NCBI RefSeq assembly: GCF_025950235.1
Contig: NZ_JAPDDT010000006.1
Location: forward strand, 62,001-126,000
Length of the DNA stretch: 64,000 nt
From: Luteolibacter arcticus
GTDB taxonomy: Bacteria; Verrucomicrobiota; Verrucomicrobiia; Verrucomicrobiales; Akkermansiaceae
Direction of reading: 5' to 3'
Below the pieces are notes generated by a model. That model was not told the origin of the DNA. It did not search any database and saw only the letters and a list, made by a program, of their open reading frames with translations. Shown here piece by piece: positions 43,801 to 51,255 of this stretch; the stretch's first letter is position 1, and the number at the start of each line of letters is the position of its first letter. The position numbers and the translations under genes are program-made.

Positions 43801-46454
43801 TAGAAGTCTTGGCCGGCGACTTCCACATGGGAGGCGTTGAGCACGGAGACCCTGAAATTGGAAAGCCGCGTGACGGCTCCGTCGGTGCGATTGAAGAGCT
43901 CGACCGAGCCGATGAGGCGATCGGCGCCCAGATTCACTTCCCACCAACTGTTAGTGCCGGTGTCGGTATGGGAAACGCTTCCGTTGCCCCAGTTCCCGTC
44001 CACATTGCCATCGATGGCTCTTGAGGCGACACCCGTGCTGTAGGTCGAGGACTGGCTCGCCGTCACTCCCGCTTCCTGGGTCCAATTCTTGACGACCAGG
44101 GTATTGCCGGGATTCCAGAGCAAGGTGCCGATGGTAACGGTGTGATTATCCGTGATGACGGGAGCCAGCGGGCCGCTGTCCGTCGCAGTGATTTGCAGGA
44201 CATGGTTGCCCTGTGCGGCCAGTGCAGCGGAATTCGCCACGGTCAGTCTGCCGTTCGACGAAAGGGCGAAGGCACCGCCGCCATTGCCCGAGGTGATGGA
44301 CCAGGTGATGCTGTCGAACTGATCCTCACCCTCGGTCGAGAAGTCCGCCACCAGTGTCCCGGCGATGGCGTTGCGGTAGACCGAGGCGTTGGAGGTGCCG
44401 GCGATGCTGTGGGCTTCGTTAACATCCGTGGCGCTGACCACGACGCGCACGGTTTCATTCAAGGACGGGTTCGAGGCATTGGTGATGTTCACAAACAGCT
44501 CTATGCTGGCCGGGTCATCCCAGCGAAGGGAGAGCGCCTCGTAGTCGAGTGGAGAACCGTTTGCCACGGTGATGAGGCCGCTGCCGCTGTTGATCGCGAA
44601 GGCACCCGCGCCGTTGCCGGAAGCGATGGCGTAAGTGAGCGTGGCGCCGCCGTGATTGTTGCGGGGCACCACGGTGCCGACCGAAGTTCCGTTGGTGCTG
44701 TTCTCAGCGATGGAGAAGCGGTCGGGCTTCATGCCCCCGGCGACCGAGCCGGAAACGAGGTAGGCACCGAGGCTGCCGTAGTTCGTATAGCCGTCGGTCA
44801 AAGGATTGCCGCGGCCGGTGCCGCTCACGCGCAGTAGATACTCGCCGGCCGGCAGGTTGGAGGTGACGGTGGCGTCAATGCCAAGGTCCGGATTGTTAGA
44901 AGTTACCACTACACCGGTGGCGGCGTTGACGAGCTCCGCGAGGATGTCCAGATTGGGATTTAGGCCGACGGTGTTGACGTTGAGCGTCGTCTGGCCACCG
45001 CTGGTGACGAAGCGGAACGCGTCCACGTCGCCGGTGCTCTCGATGATCCCTTCGTTGGAAACCGAATTGTTGGACGCGATCTCGAGGTAGCTAGCGGTGG
45101 CGAGGGTGTTGCCCCGGTCGTCCGCGCGGTAGTCGACGTCGTTGTTGTTGACGATCACCGCGAGGTCATCCTGCAGGTTGTTGGCGTTGGCATACTCGCC
45201 CTTCGACCATTGGGAGAGGTTGGCGTAGTAGCCGACGCCCATGATCGGTGCCCAAGCAGTAGCGCCACTTCCGTGGCCGCCATAGTAGCCTTCCTGGGGA
45301 CTGGTCCGCCCGTCGTGGCCGAGATTGAGGGTGTGCCCGACCTCGTGGGAGATGACTTCAACCGCCGACTTGCCGGTGGTGTAGAAAGCCCAGCACACAG
45401 TATCGCCGCCCCAGTTGTAGGATCCGATGAAGGCCACGCCACCCGCACCTGGAGCGGCGGTGGTAGTGGGCGTGACCATGCAATGAACGCGGCGGCCCTG
45501 CGGAGCCGAGTCGAATACCTTTCGGTCGGTGGTCACGTTGAGGTTGAAGCCTTGGAAATCCTCCGCGACCATTTTCCAGACATCGTAGATTTGGGAGTTA
45601 TTGGCTCCGGAATGGGCGGCGTCGAAATTTCCCCAGCCCGAGAACGGTCCCTTTTCGCCGTCGAAGTCGAGATAGACGACACCGGTAGCGTCCGGCAGGC
45701 TCTGCAGGGGAATGACGCCGTTCTGATACGAGGGGATGGTGACGTTGGTCGGATGAGTCTGCGGCGCGTGTTGCGCGTCGCCTTCCTCCGCTTGCTCCGC
45801 GTCTTCGGCCGCCGCGGGCGGTGCCGGCATCGCGGCGTAGTTCGCGCATACCACATCATCCACGGTGCTGGCGACGAGGCGCGGGGCCCCGTTCGGAGCC
45901 TCTGGCAGAACCTTCCACGCGTCCTTGCCGGCGTCGAAACGGATGTTGCCGACCAGCGATCCGGCCACTCCTGCGATGGTTTGGCGTTGGAAGAAATAGG
46001 ACCCCGCGGCCGGTTTATCGAGGCGGCCCTGGACGAACAGGACGCCTTCAGCATCGTGTTGGATCAGGTCCACGGTGCCCGTCGCCTTGCGGCCGTCGGG
46101 GAGATCGAAGGCGACGGACTTTCCAGAAACGATGCGGTCCAGAAAGTCCGGCTCAAGGTCCTGATGGACGGGCTTTACCTCATTGCCGCCGGCGCTGGAA
46201 TGCTCGCCATGCTCATGGAGGCACTCTGCGGTGTGCTGGTGCGAGCCGGCTTGAAGCACCGGCTTCATCGGTTCCGCGTCGGCCGGTGTGGATTCCGGCG
46301 TTTCACTTGAAACGAGTTCCCGGGCCGGGCGCGGTACCGGGGATTCCTTCGGATGGGTTGTTGCTTCGCTGGGTTGATCGCCGTCTTTCAGAAGGAAGAT
46401 CGCACCGATCATTCCTCCTGCGGCGAACAAGCTCAACCACTGGGTCTTTTTCAT
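40809..46454 (-). CDS. Secreted metalloprotease with three tandem F-type lectin-like domains
   Basis: 1881 residues. Signal/anchor at the start (LSLFAAGGMIGAIFLL). Zinc site HEVGHTLNLGHDGRTS near residue 369 in a metzincin-like domain. A pre-peptidase C-terminal (PPC) domain follows (~450-580, DVDAFRFVTSGGQTTLNV), then two cadherin-like repeats (~590-780). Residues ~790-1225 hold three tandem ~145-residue repeats with SHTDTGTNSWWEVNLG and NRTDGAVTRLSNFRVSVL; the His, the WWEVDLG and the R-x-D-x4-R triad match the fucose-binding F-type lectin (fucolectin) signature. Autotransporter-associated beta-strand repeats (~1230-1720) and the C-terminal module ending FARLKVTE follow. The obvious inference is a protease targeted to fucosylated glycoproteins, matching the fucose catabolic operon. 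Confidence 0.88.
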   Translation of the reverse strand: MKKTQWLSLFAAGGMIGAIFLLKDGDQPSEATTHPKESPVPRPARELVSSETPESTPADAEPMKPVLQAGSHQHTAECLHEHGEHSSAGGNEVKPVHQDLEPDFLDRIVSGKSVAFDLPDGRKATGTVDLIQHDAEGVLFVQGRLDKPAAGSYFFQRQTIAGVAGSLVGNIRFDAGKDAWKVLPEAPNGAPRLVASTVDDVVCANYAAMPAPPAAAEDAEQAEEGDAQHAPQTHPTNVTIPSYQNGVIPLQSLPDATGVVYLDFDGEKGPFSGWGNFDAAHSGANNSQIYDVWKMVAEDFQGFNLNVTTDRKVFDSAPQGRRVHCMVTPTTTAAPGAGGVAFIGSYNWGGDTVCWAFYTTGKSAVEVISHEVGHTLNLGHDGRTSPQEGYYGGHGSGATAWAPIMGVGYYANLSQWSKGEYANANNLQDDLAVIVNNNDVDYRADDRGNTLATASYLEIASNNSVSNEGIIESTGDVDAFRFVTSGGQTTLNVNTVGLNPNLDILAELVNAATGVVVTSNNPDLGIDATVTSNLPAGEYLLRVSGTGRGNPLTDGYTNYGSLGAYLVSGSVAGGMKPDRFSIAENSTNGTSVGTVVPRNNHGGATLTYAIASGNGAGAFAINSGSGLITVANGSPLDYEALSLRWDDPASIELFVNITNASNPSLNETVRVVVSATDVNEAHSIAGTSNASVYRNAIAGTLVADFSTEGEDQFDSITWSITSGNGGGAFALSSNGRLTVANSAALAAQGNHVLQITATDSGPLAPVITDNHTVTIGTLLWNPGNTLVVKNWTQEAGVTASQSSTYSTGVASRAIDGNVDGNWGNGSVSHTDTGTNSWWEVNLGADRLIGSVELFNRTDGAVTRLSNFRVSVLNASHVEVAGQDFYPGSGSVGASELWTLASTVTGRYVRVQFLGSNNDGNGYLSLAEVIVAAPLPPNLAVGDPNWAREAGATASQSSVLSGGAASRAIDGNIDGNWGNGSVTHTNTGSNSWWEVDLGADRVVGSVHLYNRTDGAGTRLSNFRVSVLDSSRVELAGQNYYQGTDFVGTSELWTLPSAVTGRHVRVQFLGSNNDGNGYLSLAEVRVFSTSTPSEPLATQSTTYQTGVASRAIDGNTNGTYSNGSVTHTDGSTNGWWQVNLGTLQNIDQIVLYNRTDLPQRLSNFKVSLWNGSTEVYSSTHFTAPGTWASNVFSLSQIEGMVADRVRVELLGNNNNGDKFLSLAEVQVYGTPPTKTWANAAGGSWISPGNWNGNGAANGADNTANFASLNLTANATVTLDGARTIGHLTFGDTTPSHNWALNTGSGGPLTLDVSSGSPLVTVNNQTATLGMVVAGNDGFTKAGSGTLVLNATSTYSGGTNINAGTLQVGNGGTTGALGTGTIVNNATLAYLFSNAGSISLPSGSAISGTGNLSAGARDIKLNGSITLGGSQTLAENGGGGLYQGIEVATSSTLTASAITLSGDVGKRSSNGNSLALDTSAANGPITLNVSLGRNGVWYEMTAFTANAGTGIINITGSGPASSGWRNTPVTLTGAMNITSNVNALNSVTLNATANGAAGGAFSGSMALIKHGTGTLTLSGANSYTGATTVSAGTLIVTGSLGATTTTVQSQATLGGTGTLGGAVTVQSSGALVPGLSGIDIGTLTLSNKALSLSGITAMQIARNGSMLSNDKVSGISTVTYGGWLLITDVGADALQAGNTFQLFSATTRTGSFSSLTLPALASGLAWDTSRLAVDGSIVVATSGGIVVSPYATWAATHGLDGSSNDTDSDGDGINNLLEFYLNGDPLTSDSSTLPVMTLGATHVVFTFQRRDDAEAHAGTELIQWGSDLSGWSDVILGASSSEADADGVSVEVSEHDDAPDDIKVSIPRTLEAGGKLFARLKVTE

Positions 46455-46837
46455 ACGGGTTTTCTTGGGTTCTACTGACGGGATATGGGTGGAACCATGA
46501 GGAGAATGCGGCTCACGTTCTCAAACCCTGCGGGAGACGTGAGCTTTGGGAGAATGCCCCAGCGCGGCGTGGCTTTGCGGGCACCGACCCGCACGGTGTG
46601 AGGTCATGTCCAGAGTCTCTAACAAAAGCTGGAGCCTGCATTGGAGGATGGAAGATGCCAGATCCACCAATCGGAAGTCTATGCACTATGATGCTTGATT
46701 TGTGGACTTTCCGGAGTGGCCCGCAGGGTTCCGAATGGGGCCGCGAGGGCGCGGCAAGGCTTGGGGCTGCCAACGCGCGTGGCACCCTATTGTCAGTTGG
46801 GAAGCCGCGAGGCCGGTGGGCCGCGGCGCATGAGATT
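46455..46837 (-). promoter_or_regulatory. Intergenic leader of the lectin-protease gene with an imperfect hairpin
   Basis: 383 bp without a gene. GCTCACGT (46510-46517) pairs with ACGTGAGC (46536-46543), extendable to 11-bp arms with one bulge, and GAGAATGC flanks it twice (46501, 46549). It is 56 bp upstream of the start at 46454, so could act in the 5' leader. No family B site was found here. Confidence 0.35.
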
Positions 46838-48883
46838 TTACCGGGCCGTTGACTCCACCTTCAGATTGCGGATCTGGCCCACGAAGGAGTTGCCGGTCTT
46901 GCTCCCGAGATGGCGGAGCGGGCAGACCATCTGGTGTTTGCTCTCGCCGGTTTTGACGTCGTTGAGAAAAACGGCCGTCTTGGTCGCCTCGGCCACCACG
47001 GTGATCTTCACCCATTCGTTGAGCGGGAGAGCGTCGCTGTAAACGGCGGCCGATGCCTCGAGTGCCTTGACCGAATCGGCGGGATCCTTGCCAAAGGCAC
47101 CGGATGCCCGGATCAGACCGATGCCATGGCGCGGGATTTTTTCGACCACCGGCTTGCCGTCAGGGCCTTTGGTTTTCTTCGTGTCCGTGCGTTTGAAGTC
47201 GGAACAAATCTCTACGAGGTCCGAACCGAGGATCACGCCGCGCTTGCCGGTTTCGGCGGTCTTGCGGACTTCCATCGTCAGCGTCCAAGGATATTCGAGG
47301 TCGGCGCGGGAGGCAACGGACCACGGGAGATAGACGGTGCTGTTGACGTCCTTGAGAGTCGTCTCGGCAGGCCTGGAATAGAACACGTCCTTTTCGCGGC
47401 AGCCACCGGACATGCGCTCGAAGACCGACACGCCGGGCACCGGCAACGTCGCTGCCGCGCGGGTCTGGAACTCCGCATGGTCCTTGGAGCCCTTGGTGCC
47501 CCACATTTTTTCGGCGAAGGCCTGGATGCTGGGGAGGGTGGCTTCGGCGATCTCGGTCATGGTGTAACCGGCGGGACCCATGTCCATCCAGACGTGAAGC
47601 TTTCCACCGAGGAGATTCGGATCGTATCTGTCCAGATTCTTGTCGGCACCGCCGAATACCCACGGATGCCAATTGGCGTAGATGGCGGGCAGATTGACCC
47701 CGTAGTAGCCCGCTCCGGGCACGAGGTAGGTGCGCTGGTCCGACGAGTGGATGACCTTGTGGCCCTTGCCGATGAGTTCCTTGCCATTGGTGCCAAGCCA
47801 GATGTCGATCACGACAGACGGATCCGGTTCGGTGGTGCCGGGCATGTGAGACCAGCCGGACCAGATGCGGCAATTTTTTCCTTTGGACCGCACATGGGCG
47901 TTCATCTCGTTGATGAACTTGCGGAAGGCTTCGCCGGCGATCGCCTGCTCTTCCTTGGCCAAGCCTCCCATGCGGTATTCGTCCGTGCCGATGTGGAAAT
48001 CCGGCGCATCGAACAACGGGATCATCTCGTCGAGCAGCGCCTTCATGGTCTCGGCGGTCTTGGGGTTAGTAATGTCGAGATTGGATTCGCCGAGTTTCGG
48101 GTGTTTGAGTTCCGGCCAATAGACGGTGAGAGGCCTGGCGTGACCGGGCATGTCGATTTCCGGAGTGATGGTCATGCCACGCGCGGCGGCGAAGTCCTGT
48201 AGCTCGCGCAATTCCTCCCAGGTGTAGAACAGGTCCTTGCTGTGCAGGCCGGGGAACTTCTTCGACTCGATGCGGAAGGCCGGATAGCGGTCACCGCGGG
48301 ACTCGTCGGTGAAGTGCAGGTGGAGCTCGTTCATCTTGTACCAAGCCATCATGCGGATGTAGTCCTTGAGCACCGGGATCGGGAACGGCTTGCGCGCCAC
48401 GTCGAGCATCAGCATGCGGCCGCGCGAATCCGGCCAGTCCGTGACGGTGCCTCGGGGCAGCATGCCGTCTGGGGATCGGGCCACCATTTGCAGCAACGTG
48501 CGGGTAGCGTAAAAGACGCCGGTAGGGGTGCTGGCGGAGAGGCGCACGCTTTCATCGATCTCAAGACGGTGAAAGTCTGCGGGGCGTGCGGCGTCCGGCT
48601 TGGTCAACGTGAGGAAAACGGCCCCGGCGGCTGGCTTGTCGGAGATTTCAATGCCGATGGGTCCGCCACGCAGAGTGGCGAGATCACTTTGGAGAACGGC
48701 GGCAACTCCAGCCAATGATGCCTGATGGCTGGCATCGACGAGGATACGGGCCGTCTCGACCTCCAAGGTGCCCTCACCGCCAGTCCATTCGTGGACCGCG
48801 GGTACCACCAATGGCGACGGATTCGGTGCCGCAACGGCGGCGGAGAGGAGAGCAAGCAGGTGGATGAGTGGGTGCCATTTCAT
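46838..48883 (-). CDS. Secreted GH20 beta-N-acetylhexosaminidase
   Basis: 681 residues from ATG 48883, which starts directly at a signal peptide (KWHPLIHLLALLSAAVAA); a longer frame overlaps the upstream gene. After the small N-terminal alpha/beta GH20b domain, the barrel shows MAWYKMNELHLHFTDESRG and the catalytic Asp-Glu pair in FHIGTDEY near residues 293-298, with PGHARPLTVYWPEL and the active-site Trp segments. The C-terminal ~180 residues (PWSVASRADLEYPWTLTMEV) form a concanavalin-like beta-sandwich. It releases terminal GlcNAc or GalNAc by substrate-assisted catalysis. It is the third gene of the minus-strand operon begun at 54012, 95 bp after the GH95-like gene. Confidence 0.93.
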   Translation of the reverse strand: MKWHPLIHLLALLSAAVAAPNPSPLVVPAVHEWTGGEGTLEVETARILVDASHQASLAGVAAVLQSDLATLRGGPIGIEISDKPAAGAVFLTLTKPDAARPADFHRLEIDESVRLSASTPTGVFYATRTLLQMVARSPDGMLPRGTVTDWPDSRGRMLMLDVARKPFPIPVLKDYIRMMAWYKMNELHLHFTDESRGDRYPAFRIESKKFPGLHSKDLFYTWEELRELQDFAAARGMTITPEIDMPGHARPLTVYWPELKHPKLGESNLDITNPKTAETMKALLDEMIPLFDAPDFHIGTDEYRMGGLAKEEQAIAGEAFRKFINEMNAHVRSKGKNCRIWSGWSHMPGTTEPDPSVVIDIWLGTNGKELIGKGHKVIHSSDQRTYLVPGAGYYGVNLPAIYANWHPWVFGGADKNLDRYDPNLLGGKLHVWMDMGPAGYTMTEIAEATLPSIQAFAEKMWGTKGSKDHAEFQTRAAATLPVPGVSVFERMSGGCREKDVFYSRPAETTLKDVNSTVYLPWSVASRADLEYPWTLTMEVRKTAETGKRGVILGSDLVEICSDFKRTDTKKTKGPDGKPVVEKIPRHGIGLIRASGAFGKDPADSVKALEASAAVYSDALPLNEWVKITVVAEATKTAVFLNDVKTGESKHQMVCPLRHLGSKTGNSFVGQIRNLKVESTAR

Positions 48884-48978
48884 GGAGTGAAACATTCGGA
48901 GGGACATCGAGGGGAGGTTCCGAACTGGCACGGTCGAGCAGGTGCATTCATGGGGATCATCTCGATGCCTTGCCTGCT

Positions 48979-51195
48979 TCATTCTCCAGTCAGCAGCACT
49001 TCCTCGTCTTTCTTGAGATCGAGATCGTACACGCCGGGTGCCACGGTCTTGAATGCGATGGTGCGCGGACCCTTGACTTGGAGGGCCCCATTCAGGGCGG
49101 GGCGCACACGGCAGGGTTCGCCAGCGAGGCTCTTGATGCGCACCCATTGGGTGACGCCGCCCTTGCGTTCCGCGGAGACGAGGAACGCGCCTTCAGTCCT
49201 CAGGTCGTGGAAGGTCACATCCTGCCATGAGGTGGGACATGCGGGAAACACCCGGATAGGACCGGCGTCGTCTTTGGTCGGATCGCTCCAGCTCTGGAGC
49301 AGCATCTCCTGCACGATGTTGGCCGCGCCGAGTGATGATTCCAGGCAGGGGGATGAGGGATACCACATGCCATTGGGAAGGAGATCCCGTTGCAGGCGTC
49401 GCAAGCCGAGCAGCGTCGCGTCGCCATTCCCGAGGTTCGCGCCGATGGGCGCGGCATGGGACTGGACCATGGCTGGCAGGCCACGCACCGCGTTGGCGGC
49501 GGCGTAGGATTTTTCCAATGCCTCCTTCCGCTCCGGTTGCTCGCTATTCACGAGATACAGGGGATAGATCATCACCAGATGGGACAGGTGCCGGTGGCCG
49601 GGATCCGCTGTCCGGTTGCTGCCGAGTCGGAAGCCACGTTCGTCTTGTGGGAAGTCGATCGTTCGGGCGATCACCTCCTTCCAGCGTGGGATCAGCGGGT
49701 CATCGATCTTCAGGATGCCGGCGGACTTGATCAGGGTGTGGCAACCCCACTTGAGCATCGCCAGATCATAGTTGGCGTCCTCGAAGGTTCCCGCTTCGGG
49801 CGAGTAGGTGGGTGGCAGGTGTAGTTTGCCGTCGGGCCCCTCCGTCAGCAGGTGCAGATACATGTTGATGCTGCGCCGGAGCAGCGGGAAAACTTGCTCG
49901 CGCAGGATCGCTTCATCCATCGAGTAGCGGTAGTGCTTCCAGAAGTTGGCGATGGTCCACGTGAGGTTGCCCATGCACATGTCGAAATGGTGCGATGATT
50001 TGAGGTCGTCGCGGTTGCCTTGAAGGTCGCCGGAGACGGTCACGGGCAGGTAGGCGGAATCCTTTTGCCACTCCACGGGGCGAACCGCTTTGACCAATTC
50101 CTCCCGGTTCCTGTGGAATGCTTCCAGCAAGGCCGCGCCCTGATCCAGACGGTTGGCGGTATAGACGGGCCAATGGGCGGCCTCGATGTTCCAGTCAGTG
50201 GTGGTATAGCACCACGACCCGCCCTGTGCCCACATGCCCGGCGTATCTACATAAAAACGGCCGGAGCGCGTGATGGAGCCGAAGCGGTAAATGGTCTGCC
50301 AGTAGAGCGCCTCGAGTTTTGCGTCCGGAAGGGAGACGAAACTTTGCGGGTAGTAGCGATGCCACCAATCGCGATGCGCCTGATGCCAGACGGATGGATT
50401 CGCTTTTTTAAAACGGTTGATGCCGGTCGCGGCGGTATCGGCGGCGGTAGAGGCCGGATGACTGTGCGCGATGGTGGCGACGTGGGTGCGTGTGCCCTTG
50501 TCGTTCCGCTCTGCCCAGGCGGTGGCGTATTGGCCGCCGGCCAGGAAGTCCTGGATCCACACCGAGGTGTCACCTCGCTTCTCCAAGCGCCCCGGCGGAT
50601 TCGGATTCTTGGCGAGTTTTGCCGGGCCGCCACTGCGGGTGGTTTTTGCCGGAAGCGGATGCCAGGTCCAATGGCAGTCTTTTTCCCCTGATGAGGGCGT
50701 CAGCTCGGTGACGATGGCATCGTCGTCCGCATGAGTGAAATGACGGATTTTGATTTCCCCTTTGTCCGTGGTGATGGAGCCGGTCAGCTCGGCATTCCAC
50801 AGGTCCTTGCGCCAATCGCAGCCGGTGATTTTACCGGTCGTGTGGAGATCGAAGTGACCGATGCCCAAACGCGGGCGGCTGTATGCGGCCCAGCCGTACG
50901 AGTCATCGCGGTGGTCCTGCACATCGGAGCGGAAAACCTGCAATCGCAGTGCGGTGCCGGACCTGTCGGCCAGATAAAGCATGGACCCGACGGAGGCGTT
51001 GCCGAAATGGGGAGCTTCCTTCCAATTGCGTGGCAATTTGGTGAAATGCATGTCCTGCTTCGCCATGAAGACAGGCCAATCGACCGCGTTTTGAGCGAAT
51101 GCGGTTGCTTGGGGTGTGGCTGCCGGAGTTGCCGCCCGGCCATGTGCGGCCAGCAGGAATAGCGAGATGAAGCCGCCAGCAATCAAATGTTTCAC
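48979..51195 (-). CDS. Secreted GH95-like glycosidase with altered active-site residues
   Basis: 738 residues; signal peptide 1-21 (GGFISLFLLAAHGRA). The N-terminal beta domain shows HFGNASVGSMLYL. The six-hairpin catalytic domain shows TTDWNIEAAHWPVYTANRL, LHLPPTYSPEAGTFEDANYD, and LGAANIVQEMLLQSW. By eye these correspond to the GH95 asparagine pair (N-I-N becomes N-I-E), the acid Glu (SPE, retained) and the base Asp (here a Glu before the EMLLQS helix). This suggests a related but different specificity such as alpha-L- or alpha-D-galactosidase. Second gene in the operon, 60 bp after the protease-like gene and 95 bp before the hexosaminidase. Confidence 0.85.
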   Translation of the reverse strand: MKHLIAGGFISLFLLAAHGRAATPAATPQATAFAQNAVDWPVFMAKQDMHFTKLPRNWKEAPHFGNASVGSMLYLADRSGTALRLQVFRSDVQDHRDDSYGWAAYSRPRLGIGHFDLHTTGKITGCDWRKDLWNAELTGSITTDKGEIKIRHFTHADDDAIVTELTPSSGEKDCHWTWHPLPAKTTRSGGPAKLAKNPNPPGRLEKRGDTSVWIQDFLAGGQYATAWAERNDKGTRTHVATIAHSHPASTAADTAATGINRFKKANPSVWHQAHRDWWHRYYPQSFVSLPDAKLEALYWQTIYRFGSITRSGRFYVDTPGMWAQGGSWCYTTTDWNIEAAHWPVYTANRLDQGAALLEAFHRNREELVKAVRPVEWQKDSAYLPVTVSGDLQGNRDDLKSSHHFDMCMGNLTWTIANFWKHYRYSMDEAILREQVFPLLRRSINMYLHLLTEGPDGKLHLPPTYSPEAGTFEDANYDLAMLKWGCHTLIKSAGILKIDDPLIPRWKEVIARTIDFPQDERGFRLGSNRTADPGHRHLSHLVMIYPLYLVNSEQPERKEALEKSYAAANAVRGLPAMVQSHAAPIGANLGNGDATLLGLRRLQRDLLPNGMWYPSSPCLESSLGAANIVQEMLLQSWSDPTKDDAGPIRVFPACPTSWQDVTFHDLRTEGAFLVSAERKGGVTQWVRIKSLAGEPCRVRPALNGALQVKGPRTIAFKTVAPGVYDLDLKKDEEVLLTGE

Positions 51196-51255
51196 TGCAG
51201 ATTTCTGTTAGTAGGCAAGCGATCCGAGGCGGCAATCAAGAGAGACTCAGCTCCT

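Noticed and set aside
46690-46720. GTGGACTTTCC string resembling a family B half-site
   Set aside because: No second half-site at 21 bp, so it was not counted.
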